DNA of 64,000 bases from Phycomyces nitens (Eukaryota; Mucoromycota; Mucoromycetes; Mucorales; Phycomycetaceae): positions 496,001 to 560,000 of the forward strand of contig JAHRBC010000002.1 of NCBI GenBank assembly GCA_022702545.1. Reading direction: 5' to 3'. The position numbers and the translations under genes are program-made. The notes under the pieces are model-generated. The model saw only the letters and a program-made list of their open reading frames with translations. It searched no databases and was not told the DNA's origin. The first letter of the stretch is position 1; each line of letters opens with the position of its first letter. This document shows positions 34,870-46,032 of the stretch, piece after piece.

Positions 34870-37800
34870 TTAATGTCTTGTAAACACTTCCTTATATACT
34901 ACATTGGTTGTAAATGTAGTAGTTTGGGGCGTATTGGGGTCATAGGGGGTGTCAAGCATAATCTTTATCCCGGATGGGTTCCGCACACGGGAAAGGGCAA
35001 CATATAATTGACCATGGCCAAAAACTGGGGAAGGAAGGTATAGTCCAACACTGTCCAATGTTTGACCCTGGGACTTGTTAATTGTCATAGCAAAAGCAAG
35101 ACGGACTGGGAACTGGTATCGTTGGAACTCGATCGAAGCATTTGATCCGGATGGATTAAGCTTGATCTTCGGAATGAGCACTTGTTTTCCGGCATTGGAC
35201 CCAGTGACAATCATTGCCTTGATGACATATCTGCCAAGATTGCTGCATATAAGGCGTGTGCCATTGCAGAGCCCATTCTTTGGATCAAGGTTTCTGAGCA
35301 GCATGATAGGACAGCCTTTTTTTAGGCGAAGGTTGTGGGGTGGCAGGGATCCAGGATCAAGAGAATTGAGGAGCTCAATTGGATATGCCAAGAGGTCGTC
35401 TTCGTTGGTGCCTTGGTCAACACTTTTGTACTCTTTAAGTTCTCCAGGAAACTGGTCAAGGATGAGGTTATTGAGCCTGGAGACTTCTGCGTTTTTTGGC
35501 GTTAATATGGCGCGACCCATGAGGAATTGAGGTGTGGCGGAATCGGGGGAAAGGTTGGGGAATACAGCACTGGCCAGGTGAGCAATGTTACGGCCCGGGA
35601 TCAACATTGTTGGAGGTATTGGGACTGTGTCAGAACCACCCATGGTGGGGCCAACGCCACTGCCTACTTGCAAGAGAAATGCTGCAAACTTCTTGAGCTC
35701 CATTGCTTCTTCAGGAGTGTTCGCCTGGGCAATTCTCATATTTTTTGTCAGCTTCAGCGTCTTTACATGTCTCCATGCACTGGCTCTACTAATACACTGG
35801 GACACGATCTGGGACCTGGATGCTCTGGGGATGACAGGAAGAACCTGACGAAAGTCACCACCAAAGACAAACAGTTTTCCGCCAAATGGAATGTGCTCAA
35901 GGAGTGGGTCCACAGCCTTCATTATATCCTGGATGGATTGGCTTACGGCATTGAAGACATCCTTACTGATCATGGATGCTTCGTCCCAGATGATCAACTC
36001 GGTTTCTCTGATGAGTTGCGCAATTTGGGAATTGGCAGAAATAGAACAAATGGAGTGCTCGTCAACTTCGATCGGTATCTTGAACCTCGAATGGGCTGTT
36101 CGTCCACCATCCAGAAGAAGGGCCGCAATCCCACTGGTTGCAACAGCAAGAGCAATTTTCCCGGTCTGGCGCACTTTTCTAAGTAGGGCGTTGAAGACAA
36201 ATGTCTTTCCTGTGCCGCCTGGACCATCAACAAAAAACAGCCTTGGTGCAATTTGGGAGGCATCAACAGCTTCAAGTATAGCGTCATATACTGAGCGTTG
36301 GTCCTCATTGTAGGAGAAGTTATCGGGGCAGGGCAAGAGACGGACTTCATCACAGAGTTGTTGCTGTTCTTGAAGGACTGGCTGTGAGGTCTGGCGACTT
36401 TGTAGAGTGAGATTTTGGGGCATAGGTGGGAGGACAAATCCGGTAAAGGAAGTGAGAGTGAGGGAGTTTGCGGACAGGTGTGTTTCAATATCCCACAGAC
36501 ATCTGTCGTACATGTCTTGGGTGGGCTCCAAAGAAGGATCTGCCTGGTTCGTTCTGGCCAGGTGAAGATAATCTTCGATTATAGAAGTGCGATGAGACAT
36601 CCAGAGGACAAAAGGATCCGAGACTTCGCAGAATACCAAAAGGACAGCAAACAAACGTCTCAATGATGATGGGATCTGATAGGATGCAGCTTCCTCCATA
36701 CATGCACTCCATTCATTGTCGTCGAGAAGCAAACCCAGAGCACAGCAGGCAGCTTGGTTGGACTCATATAAATGACCATTGACAGTACGAATGTCAGCAA
36801 AACTGGTGGCACCACGAACGTTATGGAGGAGAATCCTCAAGCAGTACTTCTCGACATCTCTTGGTGAGACTGCATACACTCTGCTTATGGTCCCTTTCTC
36901 AGATCTTTTGCGGGGGCTCCATGTTTTCCCCTTTTTGACCCAGACAAAATACGTAGGAAATTCCGTGTATAAATATTGTTGAGCTTCTTCATTGGCAGCA
37001 TTGTAGTCAAACCATGAAGTCAGAGTAGTATTAGTGTTGATACTTGATAGCTGAGCTATGTCATCAGAGTCATGGTAATAAACTTGCTGAGCATTTTCGG
37101 TGTGTATGGCAAGTCTTTGATGTGCCGGATACTCTTTATGAAGCTTGAAGGAGAAAATTCTCCATGATGCTTCAGAAGCAGAAACATAACGTGCGTCAAG
37201 AAACTCGGCGACTTCGTCAGTTTGTTCTACTTGCTGCTGTTGTTGTGGTTGTTGCTGGCCTGAGGATTGCATGGCTGCCATTGCACGATCGTGTCCTTTA
37301 TATACATACTTGTAGAGGTATTTTACAGCGGAAATTGAGGTGCTAATCTCGACATTGATGTGTGCATGGTATTTTGCACAAAGGTAGCGGTTGTGGGGAA
37401 CCACCCAACGGTTATCCAGCTCGATTGGACCTTTCTTGACAGAACGTCCGTTTTGTCGGCGGTGATAAATAGGGTATCCTGTACCATCTTCTACTGTCTC
37501 CTCACTGAACATCTTGGGGTAACGCTTTTGGCATTTACCGTTTTCCATGCACCTGGCGTTGGGATAGGTAGGACCACACGGACCATGCATCATATTACGA
37601 CAGACAGTTGCATATGCCTGTGGCTCTGACTCAGGATCGGGCAACTCGGCTGAGACTATACGATCGTAGTCTTCTACACTCGTTGGCTTGTCTTCCGTAT
37701 GCAGAATTAGCAGAATATGGGCATGAGGAAGACCTCTCTTCTGAAACTCGATGACATAAATAAATGCCTTGACCTTCCCCAAAATATGGTTCTTTGTCAA

Positions 37801-39539
37801 GTCATTCATTAACTCTTTTAATTTGAGGTTAAAAACCCGGGAACAGAGATCAGGGCGGTCATTGGCCTTTTGTCCAGCCAAAAGAGCAGAGGAGATTTCC
37901 GGCCAAGTCGGGTTGCAGGTAAACGTTATAAAAAGGTCAGGCTTGCCAAAGTGGCGCACAATGCTCATTGCATCCTGGTACAATTGTCGCATGTGGCGTG
38001 GACTGCCGATGAAAGAAGAAGGGAGGATTACTCGCCGACCAAGATTTGCCAAATCATTGTCATTGAGGTTTATGGCATCCTGTACACCACTGTAAAGATC
38101 CACTCGGAGGCGGTCCTGGTTGCTCATAATGTAGTTTAGCCTGTTGTGTTCAAGCTTTGCATACATATCAACAATGTACTGTTGAAAGAGACGGCCGAAG
38201 AGGTGGAGGTGATGGTGGGAGTTGGGGCGGTACATCAAGCGGCTAGAATACCACTGCATAACTGTCACGTTATTTCCAGCCAGGGATTTGGAATTGATTG
38301 TCCAGCCATCTTCACCAAAAGGAAAGAGCAAGACATAATGCAGAGCATCATATGATCGATGATACTCGTCAATTTTTTGGTGGAAATTGGTCTGGGTATG
38401 GAGAACAATATCTCTGGAAGTTCCAGGCTCATTGTTCATTATCAAGACTGCCACTTCCTCGGCAGTTGGGGCATTGTAACGCCTATGGTCTTGGGGACCT
38501 TCGGCAACCAAGCGCAAAGTGAGATCTTGTATATTGGGATTTTGGCGGGAGACTTGATCCATTGTTCTGAACAAAGACACGAATGGATTTATGTCCATAA
38601 GAACAGCCTGGATCTTCTCCAAAACGTCTCTCTCCAAGTTTGGCGCATTTCGATGACGCTGTTCAATCTGAGAGGCCGGATCATAAATATATATCTGCGC
38701 AAATTGAGGTCTGGCAAGCTCTCTTTCACTCATTGGCAAGATTGAACCAATTTTGTGGCAAATAGTACCATGGATTCTGAAGCTGTAGGCGCCACCTATA
38801 TTGTTGCCGACCGAATGATCGATTTTTGCACCCAAAGACGTAAAGCTCATGGTGCTGTTGTATCTTCTGATTTTAGAAAAGAAATCTTTTCCAGCTGGTG
38901 TCGTGTAGCTAAGGAGCTCTGCAATTCCGGCAGGAGTTGGCTCAAGTGGAGGGAGAACATACTTTCCTTGACCACAACACATGGTGAAGAAAGGATGAAT
39001 GAGAGAAGATCTCGAACTCTTTTCTTTCATCCACATTGCAGCTCCACAGAATCGGCATTCTACGTTCATTTCACCTCTGTTGTCAACAGCTGGCTCTGTA
39101 TCAGCTGGGAGCCGAGCAATGTTATGCATTGTGGGCACTCGGGTGCAAACAGGGATGGGGTTGACGGGCAGGACATCCTGTTGCTGTTCTTCTGTGCGAA
39201 TCTCAGGAAGAATGGGAAGAGGAATTGGGGCAATCTCAATAGAAGGCTCAGGTTCCTGAGGAGTCTCTACTCTCACTCTCAGAGCAGCAGCTGTATAGAG
39301 GAATATGAAGCAAAAAGAATATAATTAATATAAGAATTGGTACTATACTAATAATGACAATGATTATTACATCTGCTACTCTCTGCAGGATACTCTTGTT
39401 CAACAGAGATGCTATCACTTGTTCTCTTTTGAGGGATAAAAAGAGAAGTGTTTTTTGGGTTCATAGGGCAGTTGATGTTAGATCTATGGCTATGGCCAGT
39501 CAATCTGCATGAAGCGCAACGTTTCTCAGTTGAAAGCAT
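34870..39539 (-). CDS. Helitron 2 Rep-helicase (intact)
   Basis: Two exons, 39,539-39,371 and 39,290-34,870 (80-nt GT-AG intron), give 1,529 residues without stops. It is very similar to the Helitron 1 protein along its length. It has GLPHAHIL (HUH), YLYKYVYKGHDR (two tyrosines), GPGGTGKT (Walker A), IIWDEAS, FGGDFRQVLPV, NKSQGQT and VALSRVRNPSG. Difference: after exon 1, which keeps the CASCRLTGHSHRS knuckle, the second N-terminal knuckle of Helitron 1 (CSSCHGTDHRR) is missing, and the segment reads VCTRVPTMHNIARL instead. The glutamine tract near residue 640 is shorter. All catalytic motifs are present. It probably performs single-strand nicking and transfer like Helitron 1. Confidence 0.95.
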
Positions 39540-39870
39540 TTTTCAGGTATTGGACAAAGGTTTTGTATTGGGATTGGTGATTGGTGATTGCAAGAATCTT
39601 AAGAGATGATGATTGCAAGGTTTTTATTTTATATTTATTATTATTATTTATTTTAAAGGCAAATGGAAAACATGGCAGGGCAGTTGGTTTTTATTTTTAT
39701 TTAAAACAGCTGTAAAAATGTAGTATCATAGCCTTTTAAAGCAATGTATATAGATGTATAGATATATATATAAATGTAAAGGGAAGAGGTGTATTACTTT
39801 ATTAAGAGAAAGAGATTGCAATGGAAAGAAAAAGAAGAGTATAGAGAATAGAGAATTAAAGGATATAGAG
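39540..39870. other. Helitron 2 5' leader region
   Basis: AT-rich noncoding sequence upstream of the start codon, with direct repeats such as ATTGGTGATTGGTGATTG near 39,570. No gene is supported. Confidence 0.5.
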
Positions 39871-39875
39871 CCTCC

Positions 39876-40092
39876 GCTTGTAAGTCATGTGATTTACAAA
39901 TGATTGATTTTAAGGGAGTTTTTAAAGTGAATTTAATATCTCAAGGTATATAAAAAGAATTTGTAAATCCCGCTCGTAAGTCATGTGATTTAGGAATGAT
40001 TGATTTTAAGAGAGGTTTTATAGATTTAAAGTGGATTTTTTTGAGTTTGTATATAAAAAAGAATTGAATTTGCGCTCGTAAGTCATGTGACC
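39876..40092. repeat. Helitron 2 5' repeats with E-box-like core
   Basis: Three units of about 100 bp, each with GTAAGTCATGTGA (about 39,880, 39,977 and 40,079). TTTTAAG and GTATATAAAAA-type filler lies between them. It is homologous to the repeats of Helitron 1 but with longer spacing. Confidence 0.75.
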
Positions 40093-40177
40093 TGGTCTTG
40101 TACGACTGTATTATTTTAAGAGAATAGATTATACTTGTTATTTTACTGGGAAAATAAAATTATATTAGCTTTCTTAC

Positions 40178-40328
40178 TCCTATGACTGAGAAAATTTTTC
40201 TTTGTTTCTTCTATTCTCATATGTCGTTTGAATGTTTGAGAGGATATAATATTAAAGCCTCCCAGTTTGTTCTTGCAAACAGAACATCTGCACTCGACTG
40301 TATTTCTTAAACTTTGGTTAGGAGCCAT
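40178..40328 (-). pseudogene. CACTA-3 transposase exon 1 (zinc finger), separated by the Helitrons
   Basis: ATG at 40,328. It encodes MAPNQSLRNTVECRCSVC followed by GGFNIIS and QTFKRHM, a C-x-C-x2-C ... H zinc-binding exon closely matching exon 1 of CACTA-4 (53,033-52,885). The donor is GA/GTAAG at 40,177. The original intron was about 54 nt: 40,177-40,129 plus TATAG at 28,161-28,157. It now holds two Helitrons, about 12 kb. The frame continues correctly into exon 2 (28,156). It is part of a broken gene. Confidence 0.85.
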
Positions 40329-40558
40329 AATTAAAAGATTTTACAGTAAAGAAGAGGGATACAAGGCAAAGTTTATTTTATATATTTGGATTTGGTATTC
40401 ATTTCTTATGCTACACATGTTTTATAGCCAATTACATTGATAAAACGTTTTGCTATATGTCTAAACTACCAAAAAACATCTGATCTTTAATTTTACCTTT
40501 TCTTTCATGTATAATTAATATTCTTTGAGATATGTGAAACTGACCAATTTTTGCAGTG

Positions 40559-42679
40559 TGTGAGATCAAGGGTGGAGAAGATGGTGGTGTTGCCCAGTGC
40601 ATGCAACGTGTTGTTGATATGTGGCAGAGGGTAGACGTCCCTGGTTGTCACGCCGTTCAACTGCCTATAGTCAATACAAAAGTGGGGAGAACCATCCTTC
40701 TTGGTGACTATGACCACCAGTGAGCTCCAAGGCGAGTGCGAAGGCACCACAATTCCATCTTGCAACATCTCATCAATCATGCCACTGATCTTCTCATTTT
40801 CGGCGGCGGATGTGCGATGAGGGGGTCCAGAGAGTGGGGATTGATGGCCAGTATCAATGTGGTGTTGCACATGGGAAGTAACAGTTTGTGCCTTGGTGGC
40901 AAACACACCACAGAATCAGTTTAAAAGTCCCACGATTTGGTCCTTCTGGTCATCCCCCAAGGCCGCATCCATCGGCAAATCCTCTTTAGTGAACAATGCC
41001 TGGCTGGTGCTAGGTTCAGAGGTTTTTGGAGTGTTAGTACTATCCTTTATATCAATGGCATGAATACTTCCCAGATTTTCCGATGTAGCCAGTTGGCACC
41101 CTGCTTGTACTTGTACCATTGTCAGTCCCAGGTTGGCCACTTTGACAGTAGCCCAACCCTGTTAGTCGAATTGGACCATACCAGCTGCCACGGCACACAT
41201 GCGGGACAAGAGCAACTCTGGGCCAGTTTCCACATAAGCCAGGCAATTGGCAGGGCCTTGAACCTTGTGGTAACAATGGGACATTGCTGGCAACTTGATG
41301 TGTCCGGTCACCTGTACGGGTGATGGAACTGGTACTGATGGTTGGGAAATGGTGGCACAAGTGTCAAACCAAATGCTATCGGCTGAGGTGTCAATGATTG
41401 CTGACAGCCGTTTCAAGTCCGGATATCCTAGTATGATATCGTGTGCCAGCTGTCCAACCACATGGAACGTGAGGGTAACAGGTTGCCCCAAGAGGCCAAC
41501 GGCAAGAGTGGTGGTGCCATGCAAATGAGTGAGTGCACCAGCTGCTGTGGTGAAGGAAATGGCCTGGTTGTTGTCAATCACCACGTCCAACCCTGTTAGT
41601 GCAGACACACGGATGGCCGTGATTGCAGAACCAGTGTCCACCAGGGCAGAGAGTGCCCGGTCTTGTACCACACAGGGCACTGAAGGTCCAGAGGATGAGT
41701 ACAATGGAGACCCTTTGGGGTTGCCAGCCAACGAGTAGCTGACAGCTGCTGAGAGTGGTGGTGGAGGATCCTCAGGGTCCAACGGGAAGGAGACAGCGGC
41801 GGAGCGGGGTGTGCCAGGGCAGTCTTTGTTTCGGTGTGCCCCTTTACAGTAGCTGCAAATTGGCTTGCCATCGGACCCCCAGAGACAAGGAACATTGTCG
41901 CTTGGGCCATTCCGGTAAGGTTTGTGAGTGTGGGAGATGGCAGCCAAGCAGTCCATTGGCTCCAACTGGCGAGGAGGGTGGTACAGGCAAGGAGGAGGAG
42001 CAAGATTGCCAATCCGATCTTTGTGGGTCACAGCTTTGTCATAGGCTGTTTCCCAGGTATCCAGAATGGTGAGCGTGGGCTCGATGAGCTGACGAAGACA
42101 AGGTTTGATGTTGTCCAGAAAGATCTTGAGGACAGAGCAAGGGGAAAGCTGTCCTGTTTCCGGGAAATTGTTGGCCAAGGTGGCAAACTTCACCCGAAAC
42201 ATCTGGATGAACAGACTGCCTTGGGTAGTGGCTTGAAGGGCTCAATGACGCTGGGCCCTCTTGACATCCAGATCGAGGCCATAGGTGTTGACCAGCAGGT
42301 GGGTCAGCTCTTCCCAGTCATCACGTCACCCCAAGACATGAACCCATTCCGCGATGTCCGGAGGAAGGTAGTGGATGAGAAACTTCCCAAGGAGGGAAGC
42401 GGGGACGCCCATGAGAAGGGCTTCAGTTTTGTACTGGGTCAGCCAAGATGTTACATACATGGAGGGTCTGTACTGAGGGACTGCCAAGGTCTTGGCGGCT
42501 GACGCGAGGTACAAGGAGGCTAGCATATTGTTGGCCGATATGAGCAGGGCTGTTGTGGCCTCTGTGGGAGGATCCACAGGTGAGGTTTCCATCGCCTCCA
42601 CTGGAAAAACGGCCCTGAATACACTGGTGGTATAGTAGCCCTGAACTGGTGTGAAAGCTAGTCTATTTTTCAACTCCAC
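40559..42679 (-). pseudogene. gypsy-2 gag, protease and RT fingers
   Basis: The gag start (ATG GTG GAG at 49,557-49,549) continues here as LKNRLAFTPVQGYYTTS. It is followed by a capsid-like region (FRVKFATLANNF...LKIFLDNIK), a CSYCKGAHRNKDC zinc knuckle, the protease with ALVDTGSAITAI and IILGYPDL, and the RT start (DGIVVPSHSPWSSLVVIVTKKDGS, FCIDYRQLN, YPLPHINNTL, FSTLDL). In-frame stops at about 42,325, 42,242, 41,162 and 40,923 show it is dead. The RT is cut by CACTA-3 at 40,558 and the gag start by the CACTA-2 block at 42,680. Confidence 0.88.
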
Positions 42680-42841
42680 AGTTTTCCTTTTTTTTATTTC
42701 GAAAATATAATTTTACTACATCCTATTGGTTCGGATACAATGAGCATTAGAATATTACTTTTTATTATTATAAAAGTATAGCAAATAAAATACATGTAAC
42801 ACTCGTTTCCTTTTAATAATAATATTACAAACACAAACATC

Positions 42842-45800
42842 ATGTCTTCTTCCAACAGTATTTACAACACCAAGTGCTATTGCACTGTATGCGGTGATAA
42901 TGAAGAAGGATTCACCTATGTGACAAGAAGAACTGTCCAACATCATAACAAAAGAGCCAGAGTAGATGCAGTATTCACATCTTCAAGGGGTATTTTATTT
43001 AAAACAACAGAGTATACTTGTATATTAATATTATATTATAAATAAAGACTCTCAAAGAGAAATGATGGAAGTTGATTCTGAGTGTAAGAAATATATTTAT
43101 TTAAATGTCAATGGTGTCTAACACACTATTATATTCTATATTTGTAGCTGTCATGACTTACCAACCTGGTCCCGTAGAAGAGGGCGGCCAAACAAATGTT
43201 CCTGTTTTGGAAATTGAGTCCATGCCTGCCAACGATGTCTCCATTGAGAATCGCGATGATGACAATGAGATCTCGGTTGAGAATGACGATGGCGCCAGTG
43301 ATGATGATGTTGTTGAGCTTGAGCTTGAGGAGTTGGATGCCGAAGGTTTGTACATAATCATTGAATAAAAGAAAAAGCCTGAAAAATTGAGTATTAATAT
43401 TTTCTCTTTTTTTTTACAATAGCCCCTTTTGAAGCCCCTGGTATGCCTGAGAACCCAGTTCACAAGTTTATCGCCATCTTCACGGTCCTTTTTACATCCC
43501 GCTACGTGGTCAACAAGGGTTCCATTGTCTTGATCGAGTTCATCAATGAGCTCTTGAAGATTTACGAGCAGGATTTCCAGCTTCCAACAAGTCTTCTTGG
43601 GCTCCAAAGAATGACTGGATTTTCCGAGATATCCAAGGGAATCCACAGATTTGTAGCATGCCAAGATTGCCATCAAATCTACGATGAATGCATGACAGTT
43701 CCTCCCACCTGTGTGTTCCAGAAGCTTGGATCCAACTCTGTCTGCGGGTGTAAGTTGGTGAAGGAGTCGTCTGTTGGTGCCTTGGCCCCAAAAAGGGTGT
43801 TTGTCTATCAATCCGTCAAGCATGCTATGAAGACACTCTTTCTTCGCCCTGGCTTTGAGGCCAGAATCAGACACTGGAACTCAGATCTCAAGATTCCACA
43901 GACAATGTGCGATGTCTACGACGGCGCCATGTGGAAGGACGTCAAGGACATCAACGGCGCCCAGTTTACAGCGGATCCGCGCTCCCTCATGTTGGCTCTC
44001 AACATCGACTGGTTCCAACCTTTCGATGGTGTGGTGTACTCTTGTGGTGCCATTTATTTGGTCATCAATAATCTACCTCGGGAGGAGCGATTCAAGCCAG
44101 AAAACACCATCCTCGTTGGTCTTATGCCTGGACCAAAAGAGCCAAAGTCAGAGGAGATCAACCACTACCTGGAGCCGTTGGTAGATGAGTTGAACGAGCT
44201 CTATGTTGGAATGAATATTCCAACATTTGAGAGGCCAACTGGTGCCAGTGTCCGTGCTGCACTAATGATGGTGGCGTGTGACATCCCAGCAGCAAGAAAG
44301 ACCAGTGGATTCACCGCCCACAACAGCACATGCGCATGCTACAAATGCAATCATCAGTTCTCTCGTCTGGAAGGCACGACCAGTGTAGATTTCCGCGGTT
44401 TCGAGTTTGCTGAGTGGAGGCTTGCGAGTGGTGCTGAAAACCGGGTGCATGCTGAGGTGTGGAAAAGTGCAAGTACATCCTCAGAAAGACATCAGCTGGA
44501 GGTCGAAAATGGTGTTTGATGGTCGCAGCTGCATCGTCTTGGATACTTTGATCTAGTACGTGGAACGATCATCGATCCCATGCACAATCTCTTTCTGGGC
44601 ACGGCAAAAAGAATGGTGGAAAAGTGGACTGCCAGTGGTCTGATCGTAGACAGGGATCTTCGCGAGATGCAGAAGATAGCCGAGACCATGGTACTGCCTG
44701 TTGGCTACAGCATGCTGAAGACGAAGATTGGCAAGGGGTTCCCCAGGATGAAAGCTGACGAATGGAAGTCGTGGGTATTGGTGTACTCTCCGGTTTTGCT
44801 GAAGTACGTTCTTCCACCAGCAAACTTTGCCAACTGGATCGATTTCATGGACGCATGTCGTATTCTGGTCAAGCCAACAATAACGTATGATGATGTCGAG
44901 TCAGCTCACCTCCATCTCCAGCAATTCTGTCAATCGTGCGAAACGCTTTACCCTGCTACAATCCTCACCTGCAATATGCACCTGCACCTCCATCTTCGCG
45001 ACACCGTTCGTGATTTTGGACCCGTGTACGGTTATTGGCTCTTTGGGTTTGAGAGATTCAATGGCTTGTTAAAGAATATTAACACGAACAGAAGAGATGG
45101 GTTTGAGATGACCTATATGCGAAACTTCCTGGAAGATGCATACAAGAGTGACTATGTCAATGCCGTTTTTCCCAATTCGAGCCAAGTCCTCTTTTCTCCT
45201 GTTCTCCAGAAACTCACGTCCACCACACCCACCATCCTCTCCTCTCCCTCTACAACCTACTGCACATTTGACTTGCAAGACTTTCTTCGACTCTCCAACG
45301 ATGCAACAATTCTTGTCAAAGGCAATGAACCGTTCCCTCCGTCTGCATTTCCTCTCTTGACCAGTAAGCCTTCCTCAATAAGTGATGTCCACTATCCTTT
45401 TTTGTTGGAGTATTACAAGAAGCAGTATGACATTCCAGACCTAGTGGACTATCGTCACGCCTCCCTCTCGCCGTTTTTCGTTGATAATCAGATTGGCAAA
45501 CTGAAATCAATTGATATTCTAGGCCAAACATACGTTGGCAAGAATAGTTCTGTCAGTCGTGGGTCTTTTGTCCAGGCACTGTTCCTTGGCAGATACGGCG
45601 ACCATGCAAATGCGTATACTGGCCAAATCCAGTATATGTTTACTCATTCCTTCATGCCACCAACCAACCAGACAATCTGCTCAAGTCATGGAATCCAGCA
45701 CACCGAGCATGTTTTTGCATTTGTCCGATGGCTTCCTCTGTCTTCAGATAGATCACGAGAAGACGATGGTGTGGACATTTGCCTGCCTGAATTTTCAGAT

Positions 45801-45926
45801 GATGACTATCAGTGCATCCTGCCTGTTCATCGCATCTTGCTTGAGGTGGCCACTGCCAAATATACAAAGAACAATGAGACGACAACACTAGTCATTCCTC
45901 TGCCAAAAAGCAATATGCTTAAATAA
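42842..45926 (+). pseudogene. CACTA-2 transposase (one nonsense codon)
   Basis: tnp2-type transposase of the CACTA-1 subfamily. Exon 1 from 42,842 encodes a zinc-binding segment (CYCTVCGDNEEGF...QHH). An acidic exon lies at about 43,149-43,345 (NRDDDNEISVENDDGASDDD). The main exon runs 43,423-45,926. Motifs are LALNIDWFQPFDGV, NNLPREERF, GLMPGPKEPKS, CACYKCNHQFSRL, IDPMHNLFLGTAK and GYWLFGFERFN. An in-frame TGA at 44,517-44,519 lies in NGV-W-S, where CACTA-1 has CGA, a single C-to-T change. The rest of the frame is open on both sides, so the copy died recently or the stop is its only defect. It is convergent with the accessory gene that ends at 46,033. Confidence 0.88.
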
Positions 45927-46032
45927 ATAAATAAAAACATCTTTCCTCCAAGGCAAACAATTTTACCTTCTAAGTATGTTATTAAGACAAACTGTAACAA
46001 TCAGCTTAAGAAGAGATTTTTTTTTTAATTTT

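Larger units (their letters stand above)
34137..40128 (-). mobile_element. Helitron 2 (about 6.0 kb), head-to-tail with Helitron 1
   Basis: On the minus strand it starts TCTATTCTCTTAAAAT at 40,128, preceded by A, and ends GCTCCTGG at 34,137. The next base is the T of the 5' TC of Helitron 1. Organisation is as in Helitron 1, with 11 instead of 8 minisatellite units. The intron 1 sequence of CACTA-3 on each side (ending TATAA on the 5' side, continuing TATAG on the 3' side) shows the pair sits at a single A/T site. Confidence 0.93.
21864..40558 (-). mobile_element. CACTA-3: CACTA-like element in gypsy-2 RT, hosting two Helitrons and a solo LTR
   Basis: The ends are CACTGCAAAAATATG at 21,864 (plus) and CACTGCAAAAATTGG at 40,558 (minus). 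The 3-bp duplication TGT is at 21,861-21,863 and 40,559-40,561. Taking it out restores the RT reading frame of gypsy-2. Without its own insertions (solo LTR 299 bp, Helitrons 11,967 bp) the element is about 6.4 kb. Gene order: accessory gene (plus) near the left end, transposase (minus) reading from the right end. Confidence 0.92.

Noticed and set aside
28940..39324. Long open frames antisense to the two Helitron genes
   Set aside because: They mirror the coding strand, keep no motifs and simply follow the conserved opposite frame.
40091..40100. CCTGGTC near the Helitron 2 5' end as a third Helitron terminus
   Set aside because: The true 5' terminus is at 40,128 by match with Helitron 1; no hairpin accompanies this word.
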